From Caldifarciminota bacterium (GTDB lineage: Bacteria; Hydrothermota; Hydrothermia; LBFQ01), in assembly GCA_015492295.1 (NCBI GenBank), contig WGFI01000099.1:1-54517 (forward strand): DNA of 54,517 bases, in the 5' to 3' direction. Below the pieces are notes generated by a model that did not search any database, was not told the origin of the DNA, and saw nothing but the letters and a program-made list of their open reading frames with translations. Positions within the stretch are counted from its first letter, which is position 1. The number at the start of each line of letters is the position of its first letter. Below are positions 1 to 6,041 of the stretch, in pieces. The translations under genes and the position numbers were made by a program.

Positions 1-59
1 TAGCGTTGAAGGTCTATGAATGGGCAAAAGATATAGTTGAAGGTACGACCTTAGAATAG
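1..59 (+). CDS. HEPN-domain protein, C-terminal fragment cut by the window edge
   Basis: The first 59 bases encode the last 18 residues of a protein and a TAG stop. The tail is nearly identical to the end of the HEPN protein at 402-791 (shared core ALKVYEWAKDIVE), so this is the 3' end of another HEPN gene of the same array. HEPN proteins of this kind are the helical partners of the MNT nucleotidyltransferase that follows. The rest of the gene lies outside the window. Confidence 0.75.
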   Translation, partial: ALKVYEWAKDIVEGTTLE

Positions 60-64
60 GGGTA

Positions 65-433
65 GTGAAGGAAGGGAAGGATTTACTTAAAAGAGACCCT
101 GTTCTCCGCCGTATAGTTGAGGTGATCGTTAGGGAGATAGACCCGGATAAAATAATCCTCTTTGGTTCAAGAGCGAGGGGAGATTACAAAGAAGATAGCG
201 ATTATGATATTCTCGTGCTTAAAGAAGGGGTTAGAGCGGAGGAAAGGAGGAAGATTGAGATGAAAATTGAGAGAATGTTTCTTAAAGAGGGTATATTTGT
301 CCCAACAGATGTTATAGTTCAAGATTCTCATAGGTATAAAAGTCTCAAAAAGCGTGTAGGTAAGGTATATTACAGCATAGAGAAGGAAGGGGTTCTGGTG
401 TATGAGTGTAGAAGATGCAAAGGAGTGGCTTGA
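65..433 (+). CDS. MNT-type nucleotidyltransferase, array unit 1
   Basis: A 122-residue minimal nucleotidyltransferase (MNT, COG1708 type). The pol-beta signature FGSRARG, ten residues, then DYD (GSX10DXD) is intact near residues 34-48, followed by LVLKEGV. Proteins of this family pair with HEPN proteins; in the studied MntA-HepT system the MNT protein adenylylates the HEPN toxin. The GTG start at 65 follows a TAGAAT box (52-57) by 7 nt without a Shine-Dalgarno, so it may be leaderless. It overlaps the next HEPN gene by 32 nt. It is about 90% identical by eye, over its first half, to the MNT gene at 797-1180. The activity is family inference. Confidence 0.85.
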   Translation: MKEGKDLLKRDPVLRRIVEVIVREIDPDKIILFGSRARGDYKEDSDYDILVLKEGVRAEERRKIEMKIERMFLKEGIFVPTDVIVQDSHRYKSLKKRVGKVYYSIEKEGVLVYECRRCKGVA

Positions 434-791
434 ATTTGCACGAAAGGATATAAGGAGAGCTTACAACAACGCATCGTTGGAAGATTATTCACTTGCAGTG
501 TATTTACTTCAGCAGGCAGTGGAAAAGTCGCTGAAAGCTGTTATCATTTTACATGGTAAAACCCCGCCCCGAACCCACAATATTCGTACGCTTATAGGTA
601 CCATTGAAGAATTTAAAGATTTTCCCGAGGATCTAGAAGATGCGGCTAATTTAACCCGTTATGCATTTGAAACGCGTTATCCAGATGAATACATTTCAGT
701 AGAGGAAAAGGAGTACGAAGAGGCTTATGATTTAGCGTTGAAGGTCTATGAATGGGCGAAAGATATAGTTGAAAGTACAGCCTTAGAATAG
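402..791 (+). CDS. HEPN-domain protein, array unit 1
   Basis: A 129-residue all-helical HEPN protein of COG2250 type. It has the family marks EWLEFARKD at the N-terminus, YLLQQAVEKSLKA in the second helix, RTHNI in the middle and the TRYPDEY block. The RX4HXY RNase motif of HepT toxins is not visible, so ribonuclease activity should not be assumed. The ATG at 402 lies inside the upstream MNT gene, which suggests translational coupling. The last codons and stop (TTA GAA TAG) contain the TAGAAT box proposed for the next MNT gene. Confidence 0.82.
   Translation: MSVEDAKEWLEFARKDIRRAYNNASLEDYSLAVYLLQQAVEKSLKAVIILHGKTPPRTHNIRTLIGTIEEFKDFPEDLEDAANLTRYAFETRYPDEYISVEEKEYEEAYDLALKVYEWAKDIVESTALE
784..789 (+). 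promoter_or_regulatory. -10 box TAGAAT for the MNT gene at 797
   Basis: TAGAAT lies 7 nt before the ATG at 797, inside the final codons of the HEPN gene. The same arrangement is at 52-57 before the GTG at 65. No -35 and no Shine-Dalgarno are evident, as expected for a leaderless transcript. Confidence 0.5.
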
Positions 792-796
792 GGGTA

Positions 797-1180
797 ATGA
801 AGGAAGGTAGAGATTTACTTAAAAGAGACCCTGTTCTCTGCCGCATAGTTGAAGTGATCGTCAAGGAGATAGACCCAGATAGGATAATCCTCTTTGGTTC
901 AAGGGCAAGAGGGGATTACAGGGAAGATAGTGATTATGATATTCTCGTGCTTAAAGAAGAGGTAAAGCCGGAGGATAGGAGGCCGTTGCAGAGGAGAATA
1001 AGGAGAGCGCTTTGGAGGGAGGATATTTACGGTTCGGCCTCAGTGGATGTGATAGTGCAGGACACTCGAAGATACGAGGATTTGAAGGAGAGGTGGGACC
1101 TTATATATTACGATGCCGATAAGGAGGGGGTGATTCTTTATGAGAGAAAGAGCAAAAGAGTGGCTAAAGTTTTCCCTTGA
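797..1180 (+). CDS. MNT-type nucleotidyltransferase, array unit 2
   Basis: A 127-residue paralogue of the gene at 65-433. The first half is nearly identical, including FGSRARG and DYD of GSX10DXD. The second half diverges (EEVKPEDRRPLQRRIRRAL, then VDVIVQDTRRYEDL), which looks like segmental recombination between array units. It overlaps the following HEPN gene by 41 nt. Its expected job is to modify or neutralise the partner HEPN protein; the sequence alone does not show which HEPN of the array that is. Confidence 0.85.
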   Translation: MKEGRDLLKRDPVLCRIVEVIVKEIDPDRIILFGSRARGDYREDSDYDILVLKEEVKPEDRRPLQRRIRRALWREDIYGSASVDVIVQDTRRYEDLKERWDLIYYDADKEGVILYERKSKRVAKVFP

Positions 1181-1541
1181 TGACCTTGAGGTGGCCCGTG
1201 AGGCGGCAAAACTCGGAAAGTACAATATAGCGGCGTATCACCTACAACAGGCCGTTGAAAAGGCTATAAAAGGTGTTATAGTTTTTATTGGAAAGCGTAA
1301 AAGTTTAAAAACGCACGATATAAGTGTTCTTTTTAAGATGTTGATGGAGGAGGGTGTTAATGTACCCGTTGAAGTTTTGGACGCTCAGGAACTAACAGAG
1401 TACGCTTTCACAACTCGTTATCCCGACGATTACATCCCCGTTTCTGCGGAGGAGTACGAGGAGGCCTATGAAATAGCGTTGAAGGTCTATGAATGGGCAA
1501 AAGGGATAATAGAAGGTAGTGAAGGAGGGAAAGGGATCTGA
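1140..1541 (+). CDS. HEPN-domain protein, array unit 2
   Basis: A 133-residue COG2250-type HEPN protein with EWLKFSLDDLEVA, YHLQQAVEKAIKG, KTHDI and TRYPDDY. No RX4HXY motif is seen. The C-terminal DNA (ALKVYEWAKG) matches the other units, but the usual LE-stop is lost: the frame runs on through the former start region of the next MNT gene and ends at a TGA in it. Its last residues (GSEGGKGI) are therefore probably an acquired tail. Confidence 0.8.
   Translation: MRERAKEWLKFSLDDLEVAREAAKLGKYNIAAYHLQQAVEKAIKGVIVFIGKRKSLKTHDISVLFKMLMEEGVNVPVEVLDAQELTEYAFTTRYPDDYIPVSAEEYEEAYEIALKVYEWAKGIIEGSEGGKGI
1476..1498 (+). repeat. Array repeat, copy 3 (copies at 3-25 and 735-757)
   Basis: A 23-bp sequence encoding ALKVYEWA is identical at 3-25, 735-757 and 1476-1498, each time at the 3' end of a HEPN gene. 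Similarity continues into the following MNT gene: 1-160 against 733-892, and 1545-1640 against 166-260. These are direct repeats from tandem duplication of an MNT-HEPN unit and are natural sites for unequal recombination. Confidence 0.8.
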
Positions 1542-1820
1542 TTCGGTTCAAGGGCGAAGGGGGATTACAAAGAGGACAGCGATTACGATATTCTCGTGCT
1601 TAAAGAAGGGGTTAGAGCGGAGGAAAGGAGGAAGATTGAGGGAAAGCTGCTTGTTGAGTTCCTCAAGGCGAGGATCTATAGGGATGTGGCCGTGGATGTG
1701 ATAGTTCAGCCGCCTGATAAGATTGAGGAGCTGAAGGACGTTCCTTATATGGTCTATTACGACGCTCACAGGGAGGGGGTAGTGATATATGAGGTGGAAC
1801 TTTCGGGTTTAGAATTCTAA
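1519..1820 (+). pseudogene. MNT nucleotidyltransferase, array unit 3, deleted at the 5' end
   Basis: The start region survives as GTG AAG GAG GGA AAG at 1519. About 90 bp found in units 1 and 2 is then missing, and the sequence resumes in another frame at FGSRAKG...DYD near 1545 and runs to TAA at 1818-1820. The catalytic signature and C-terminus remain, but no start codon lies in frame upstream of the GSX10DXD motif. An internal GTG at 1596 would give only a product without the active site. I call it a pseudogene. Confidence 0.75.
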
Positions 1821-1821
1821 G

Positions 1822-2115
1822 GTGCTAACGCTTGCGGAGGTAAAGGAGATACTTAAGGGATACAAGGATGAGATAAGAGAGAGATACAAAGCGGAGATTT
1901 TGGGTGTTTTCGGCTCTTATGCGAGGGGTGAGCAGAATGAAAAGAGCGATGTGGATATTCTTGTCAGATTCCATAAGGGTGCAACGCTTTTTGATCTCGT
2001 TGAACTTGGAGATTTCCTTGAAGAAAAGCTCGGTATAAACGTGGATATAGTTTCGGAAAACGCCGTAAGGGAGGAGTTAAGAGATAGAATAGAGAAGGAT
2101 TTGGTCGCGCTGTGA
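1822..2115 (+). CDS. mntA: MntA-like antitoxin nucleotidyltransferase
   Basis: A 97-residue nucleotidyltransferase. It differs from the neighbouring MNT proteins and resembles the MntA antitoxin of MntA-HepT modules. GSYARG followed by DVD (GSX10DXD) is intact around residues 31-45, and VDIVSENAV is the third conserved acidic region. In the characterised system MntA transfers AMP to a tyrosine of HepT and silences the toxin. The GTG start at 1822 follows TAGAAT (1810-1815) by 6 nt. Its stop overlaps the HepT-like start by four bases (GTGA), the usual coupling in this family. Confidence 0.8.
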   Translation: MLTLAEVKEILKGYKDEIRERYKAEILGVFGSYARGEQNEKSDVDILVRFHKGATLFDLVELGDFLEEKLGINVDIVSENAVREELRDRIEKDLVAL

Positions 2116-2455
2116 AGAGGGATTATAGGCTTTTCATAAAAGACATGCTTGAGTCTATGGAAGCGATAGAGAGGTTTGTTGAAGGGATGGAGTTCGAGGA
2201 ATTTTCAAGGACAACAAGACAACGAGTGCGGTGATAAGGAAGTTTGAGATCATAGGGGAGGCTGCAAGACATGTTCCCGATTGGATAAGGGAGAGGTATT
2301 CGGATGTCCCGTGGGGAAGTATGATAGGGATGAGGAACAGATTGATTCACGCCTATTTCGGTATAGATTACAGACTCGTATGGGACACGATAAAGGTTGA
2401 ATTTCCAAAGGTAAAACCCCAGCTGTTAAAAATCCTCGAGGATTTGGGGGAATAG
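2112..2455 (+). pseudogene. hepT: HepT-like DUF86 HEPN toxin, frameshifted
   Basis: From GTG at 2112 the frame reads RDYRLFIKDMLESMEAIERF and breaks at about 2206-2210. One added base would restore FSKDNKTTSAVIRK and join it to the downstream frame (IIGEAARHVP, then RNRLIHAYFG), ending at 2455. RNRLIHAY fits the RX4HXY active-site motif of HepT ribonucleases. This is the only HEPN of the array with that motif, and it is the one broken by a single missing base. A sequencing or assembly error in a short run cannot be excluded. Confidence 0.78.
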
Positions 2456-3108
2456 CGGTTGTTAAGGGAATAGGCATCCCCTATGTCTTCCACATTTATG
2501 CCTCTCGCCTTTTTGCGATACTCCTCAGCTTTCTTTTTATCCCCTTTCTTCTCGTAGGCTTCGGCGAGGTTTTCGTAGACTGTAGCGACATAAGGATGCT
2601 CAGGTCCTAAGGTTTTGAGACGAATGCTCAGAGCTTTGTTGTAATACTCTATTGCCCTGTCATATTCGCCTTTGTCGCCGTATGCATTGCCCAAGTTGTT
2701 GTATATATCCGCTCTCAGAAGTTCCAACACCTCACCTATTTCCTCTTTGCTCAAATACATCATACCTTCATCTCCAAGTATGACAGGTACCCTCTCCTCT
2801 TCCACCCTTATATCGCTCAGCCCTTCAAGGGCGTACCCGTACATCCTTATCTCTTCATCGTACATCGCACTATTGCTAAGCATATCTCCATACATCCCAC
2901 ATCCCAAAGCTATGGCCTCAGGTATATCCCTCCACAGACCTTCTTTACATACTTCTTCGTACTGACCGTTGGAAATGGGGCGGAGCAAACTCGTGTCTTT
3001 TGCAGCAAGCAGACTAAGAAGGATAGACAACCTATTCTCAACAACGACACTGTCAAGGGCGAGGGTTAGAAAGAGCATAGGGGAGGATGCTGGAAGGAGC
3101 ATTAGCAT
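2368..3108 (-). CDS. Secreted TPR protein (kinesin-light-chain-like repeat)
   Basis: An N-terminal hydrophobic stretch (MLMLLPASSP then LFLTLAL) looks like a signal peptide. A poorly conserved middle follows, then two TPRs of the TPR_12 type (YNNLGNAYGDKGEYDRAIEYYNKAL; then KTLGPEHPYVATVYENLA). I place the start at ATG 3108, not at an upstream TTG at 3141, because a TAAAAT box (3117-3122 on the minus strand) lies between them, 8 nt from the ATG. The last ~30 residues read antisense through the HepT-like gene and are probably not the original C-terminus. The role is unknown; a protein-protein scaffold is likely. Confidence 0.6.
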   Translation of the reverse strand: MLMLLPASSPMLFLTLALDSVVVENRLSILLSLLAAKDTSLLRPISNGQYEEVCKEGLWRDIPEAIALGCGMYGDMLSNSAMYDEEIRMYGYALEGLSDIRVEEERVPVILGDEGMMYLSKEEIGEVLELLRADIYNNLGNAYGDKGEYDRAIEYYNKALSIRLKTLGPEHPYVATVYENLAEAYEKKGDKKKAEEYRKKARGINVEDIGDAYSLNNRYSPKSSRIFNSWGFTFGNSTFIVSHTSL

Positions 3109-3116
3109 AGGCGAAT

Positions 3117-3122
3117 ATTTTA
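3117..3122 (-). promoter_or_regulatory. -10 box TAAAAT deciding the TPR start at 3108
   Basis: On the minus strand TAAAAT ends 8 nt before the ATG at 3108. An upstream TTG at 3141 would put the promoter inside the gene, so 3108 is preferred. Confidence 0.45.
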
Positions 3123-3160
3123 ACACGGCCAGCTTTTGCAAGGGGGATTTATTCCATCCT

Positions 3161-3166
3161 TAAAAT
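3161..3166 (+). promoter_or_regulatory. -10 box TAAAAT for the HEPN gene at 3176
   Basis: TAAAAT lies 9 nt before the GTG at 3176. There is no Shine-Dalgarno. It stands back to back with the minus-strand box at 3117-3122. Confidence 0.45.
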
Positions 3167-3175
3167 TAAGGGATT

Positions 3176-3559
3176 GTGAGGGATACGGCGAGAAAGTGGT
3201 ATAAACAGGCTCTTCACGACCTTGAAATGGCCGAAAAGAACATTCAAATAGAAGGTTATGATGTTTCAGCGTTTCTATCGCACCAAGCGGTTGAGAAGCT
3301 CTTAAAAGCGGGTTTTATATTGGAGGGTAAGGAAGTACCCAAGACGCATTTCGTTGATGAACTCGCACAGGGGCTTAATTTACCAAATGAACTTCAAAGA
3401 GAGATCGCAGAGCTTACAGTGGATTACACCTTATTCAGATACCCAGATGTTTCCGATAGTGTCCCTTATGAGCAATACACGAGAGAAATCGCTTTGGAGA
3501 AGATCCACATCGCCAAAAAGGTTTTGAAGTACTTTAAAGAGAGATGGGGGGAGTTATGA
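3176..3559 (+). CDS. HEPN-domain protein, first gene of a HEPN-MNT pair
   Basis: A 127-residue COG2250-type HEPN protein: ARKWYKQALHDLEMAEKN, FLSHQAVEKLLKA, KTHFVDEL, then FRYPD. It is clearly diverged from the HEPN proteins at 402 and 1140, so it is not a recent copy. Gene order is reversed relative to units 1-3: HEPN comes first and MNT second, with a 4-nt ATGA overlap. No RX4HXY motif is visible. A toxin or RNA-binding role is family inference only. Confidence 0.8.
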   Translation: MRDTARKWYKQALHDLEMAEKNIQIEGYDVSAFLSHQAVEKLLKAGFILEGKEVPKTHFVDELAQGLNLPNELQREIAELTVDYTLFRYPDVSDSVPYEQYTREIALEKIHIAKKVLKYFKERWGEL

Positions 3560-3900
3560 AGGATAGATGGGTTGAAAGGTTTATCAAAGAGGCTCTACCT
3601 AAGATTTTAAGCGAAGTTTCCCCTTTGCTAGTTATAATCTTCGGCTCAAGGGTAAAAGGTGGTGCAAGGGAAGATTCCGATATTGATGTTATAGTTGTTT
3701 CGGACTACTTTAAGGACATACCTTTTATAAAGAGGATGCCGATGCTTTTGAGATTGGTATATTTCGAAAAGCATATTGATTTTCTGTGCTATACGGAGGA
3801 AGAGTTTAACAGGATAAAGGATGAATCCGTTATCGTGAGGACAGCCCTGCGGGAAGGAATAAACGTATATGCACTTAATCCTCCCCCAACCTCTTCCTGA
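3556..3900 (+). CDS. MNT-type nucleotidyltransferase of the HEPN-MNT pair
   Basis: A 114-residue nucleotidyltransferase with FGSRVKG, ten residues, then DID (GSX10DXD) intact, and IDFLCYTEEEF as the third conserved region. I start it at ATG 3556 (MKDRW), overlapping the HEPN stop as ATGA, with GGGGAG just upstream; an ATG at 3544 would add four residues. The 3' end overlaps the antisense TPR fragment by 26 nt. Confidence 0.8.
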   Translation: MKDRWVERFIKEALPKILSEVSPLLVIIFGSRVKGGAREDSDIDVIVVSDYFKDIPFIKRMPMLLRLVYFEKHIDFLCYTEEEFNRIKDESVIVRTALREGINVYALNPPPTSS

Positions 3901-4141
3901 TCTCCTCCGCCCTTTTCTTGTCTCCCTTCTTCTCATAGGCTTTGGCGAGGTTTTCGTAAACCATGGCGACATAAGGATGCTCAGGGCCTAAGGTTTTGAA
4001 GTATATCTTCAGGGCCTTGTTGAGATACTCAATAGCCCTGGAGTAGTCTTCTTTGTTGTAGTTTGCACTACATTTGTTTTCTCTTAATTCCTCCCAGCTT
4101 TTGGATAGGTAAAGGGTCCGCTCGGTTTTTCCAAAAAACAA
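3875..4141 (-). pseudogene. TPR protein fragment related to the gene at 2368-3108
   Basis: An 88-codon frame carrying one and a half TPRs. KTLGPEHPYVA, VYENLA and AYEKKGDKK are shared almost residue for residue with the TPR protein at 2368-3108. It has no signal peptide and opens with a TTG, so it looks like the 3' remnant of a second copy. A short functional TPR protein is possible. Both TPR genes lie antisense to and just downstream of MNT/HEPN pairs. Confidence 0.5.
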
Positions 4142-4153
4142 ATTTTTCTGGGG

Positions 4154-4159
4154 TATAAT
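4154..4159 (+). promoter_or_regulatory. -10 box TATAAT of the signalling operon
   Basis: A perfect TATAAT lies 6 nt before the TTG at 4166. There is no Shine-Dalgarno and no -35 hexamer at 17 bp. Transcription would start at or next to the start codon. Confidence 0.6.
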
Positions 4160-4165
4160 AAACGG

Positions 4166-4864
4166 TTGTTATTACCGATTATAAAACTGAAAAATGTGCA
4201 TAAGACTTATAGAATAGGGGAGAGTTCTGTGCATGTTTTGAAAGGGGTTAATTTGAGGGTTGTTCCAGGTGAGGTTGTGGGGATTATGGGGCCGTCAGGT
4301 TCAGGAAAATCCACACTGCTGAATATTATATCAACTCTTGATTTCGCTGATGAAGGTTATGTTGAAGTACTTGAAAATGAAATTTCTCCCTCAAAATTCA
4401 CGGATAATGAACTTGCGATATTTCGCAGAAAGCACATAGGGATCATATTTCAATCGCACAATCTTATGCCCGAAATGACGGCTTTTGAGAATGTATATTT
4501 CGCTCTGTTGTTAAAAGGCTACTCCTCAAAGAGGGCGAAAAAGAGAGCGGAAGAAGTGTTAGAGGTGTTAGAAATAACCTCCGATAAGATGCACAAGAAT
4601 ATTCAGCTTCTATCCGGGGGGGAGAGACAGAGGGTTGCCGTTGCGAGGGCTTTGGCCATGGATGCGGAGATATTCATATGCGATGAACCTACCGCTGAAT
4701 TGGATAAAAGGAACGCCATAAACCTTATAAGCATTATGAGTAATCTCGCTTTTACGGGTAAAACTTTCATAGTGGCAACGCATGATGAAAGGCTTATGCC
4801 GTTTTTTACATCGGTATATAAGTTGGAAGATGGAGTTTTAAACTTGGTAAAAAAGGAGGTTTGA
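4166..4864 (+). CDS. ABC transporter ATP-binding protein, LolD/MacB type
   Basis: A 232-residue ABC ATPase. Walker A GPSGSGKST lies at about 42-50, Q-loop Q at 96, signature LSGGE at 149-153 and Walker B IFICDEPTA at 169-177. The best family match by eye is the LolD/MacB/FtsE group, which powers lipoprotein release or envelope transport with separate permeases. No LolC/E permease is nearby. It starts with TTG directly after a TATAAT box and is followed one base later by the roadblock gene, so the pair is co-transcribed. Linkage to a kinase, a phosphatase and a roadblock protein suggests regulation of or by signalling, but that is inference. Confidence 0.85.
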   Translation: MLLPIIKLKNVHKTYRIGESSVHVLKGVNLRVVPGEVVGIMGPSGSGKSTLLNIISTLDFADEGYVEVLENEISPSKFTDNELAIFRRKHIGIIFQSHNLMPEMTAFENVYFALLLKGYSSKRAKKRAEEVLEVLEITSDKMHKNIQLLSGGERQRVAVARALAMDAEIFICDEPTAELDKRNAINLISIMSNLAFTGKTFIVATHDERLMPFFTSVYKLEDGVLNLVKKEV

Positions 4865-4865
4865 T

Positions 4866-5255
4866 ATGGAAAAGATAACGCAAATTTTAACGCAACTGGC
4901 TTCGGAGATGCCTGGATTTTTAGCATGCGCTTTGGTTGATAAAGAGGAAGGATTAACGATAGCGGAGCAGAAATCGGAGCAAGACTTCGAAGTTTCTATA
5001 ACCGCCGCTTACAGTGTAGAACTTCTGAGAGCGCAGAAAAGGGCTTTAGAAAGTATAAACGAACAGGATGAGAGTATAGAAATATTCGCATTTACCAAGA
5101 ATTACCTGTTCATATCAAAATCCGTAGGTGATACACCTTTCTATCTTCACCTCGTTCTGAAAAGGGAAAAAGCGGTTCTTGGGTTGGTTTTTGCGTTTCT
5201 AAGGAGGTATGTATTATTGCTTGAGAAGGCAATAGAGGAATGGCAGAAAGCGTAA
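4866..5255 (+). CDS. Roadblock/LC7-domain protein (MglB-like fold)
   Basis: A 129-residue protein with the roadblock/LC7 pattern: an N-terminal helix (ITQILTQLASEMPGF), a strand and turn with ALVDKEEGLTIA, a central helix, then IEIFAFTKNYLFISKS and a C-terminal helix. Such proteins usually dimerise and act on small Ras-like GTPases (MglB on MglA). No GTPase gene lies in the operon, so its partner is elsewhere or it acts on the kinase pair. A strong AGGAGGT (4854-4860) precedes the ATG, unlike the leaderless operon head. Confidence 0.6.
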   Translation: MEKITQILTQLASEMPGFLACALVDKEEGLTIAEQKSEQDFEVSITAAYSVELLRAQKRALESINEQDESIEIFAFTKNYLFISKSVGDTPFYLHLVLKREKAVLGLVFAFLRRYVLLLEKAIEEWQKA

Positions 5256-5258
5256 AAA

Positions 5259-6041
5259 GTGCGCGGAAGATTTTACGGAATTACGGATCTCGGTAAGGTA
5301 AGGAAAAAGAACGAGGATGCTTATATAATAAATCCTTTTACGGGTTTATTCGCTATCGCCGATGGTCTTGGAGGAAGGAAAGCGGGGGATTTCGCATCCA
5401 ATTATGCCCTTGAAGTGCTGGATACGGAGCTTCAAAATCTGCTCCATGTTGAAAAATCACCTAAGGATGCTCTAAGAAGGGCTTTTATCAATACGTCTAT
5501 GGCCGTTTTTCAGAGAACCTCATCTTCACTTGATCTGAAAGGTGCCATGACAACCCTAACCGCCCTATTACTTAAAAACTCAAAATGGTATATAGCACAT
5601 GTTGGAGATACCAGAGCTTATTTGGTTAGAGGGAAACACCTTTACTTATTAACCGAGGATGATACGAAAGCGCAACTTTTGGTAAGGCAGGGGGCATTAA
5701 AGCCGGATGAGGCCTTGAATCATCCTTCAAGGAATGTGTTGGTCAGAGCCTTGGGATCAAGACCGATAGTAAAACCACATATGTACGAAGGTTTTTTAGC
5801 AAAGGGAGATAGATTTCTGCTGGCTTCGGACGGTTTATATTCATACTTTGACTACAAGGAGCTTTTAAACTATATAACAACCTACGAACCAAAGCCCCTG
5901 TTGGAAAAGCTCAGAAAAGAGGCGAATGATCGAGGTGGTGAGGATAATCTTACAGCCGTCGCCGTTGAGATAATTGATGTGCCACCTTACTCAACATTAC
6001 TCGCTAAGTTTCAAAATTTCACTTTAAGGAGGTTGGTATGA
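5259..6041 (+). CDS. PP2C-type Ser/Thr protein phosphatase
   Basis: A 260-residue PPM/PP2C phosphatase. The motifs in order are ITDLGKVRKKNED near the N-terminus, ADGLGGRKAGD (metal-binding Asp and Gly), HVGDTRAYLVR, LLASDGL and GGEDNLTAV. These supply the metal-binding aspartates of the family. The GTG start at 5259 follows the roadblock stop by three bases. The last four bases overlap the start of the kinase gene (ATGA), so phosphatase and kinase are translated together, as in many bacterial PrpC-PrkC pairs. It would remove phosphates placed by that kinase. Confidence 0.9.
   Translation: MRGRFYGITDLGKVRKKNEDAYIINPFTGLFAIADGLGGRKAGDFASNYALEVLDTELQNLLHVEKSPKDALRRAFINTSMAVFQRTSSSLDLKGAMTTLTALLLKNSKWYIAHVGDTRAYLVRGKHLYLLTEDDTKAQLLVRQGALKPDEALNHPSRNVLVRALGSRPIVKPHMYEGFLAKGDRFLLASDGLYSYFDYKELLNYITTYEPKPLLEKLRKEANDRGGEDNLTAVAVEIIDVPPYSTLLAKFQNFTLRRLV

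Noticed and set aside
402..1541. Calling the COG2250-type HEPN proteins ribonuclease toxins
   Set aside because: The RX4HXY motif is not visible in them; only the frameshifted HepT-like gene has it.
1..4141. CRISPR or IS explanation for the repeats
   Set aside because: The repeats are gene-length, lie inside coding frames of MNT and HEPN paralogues and are not regularly spaced short repeats; no transposase is present.
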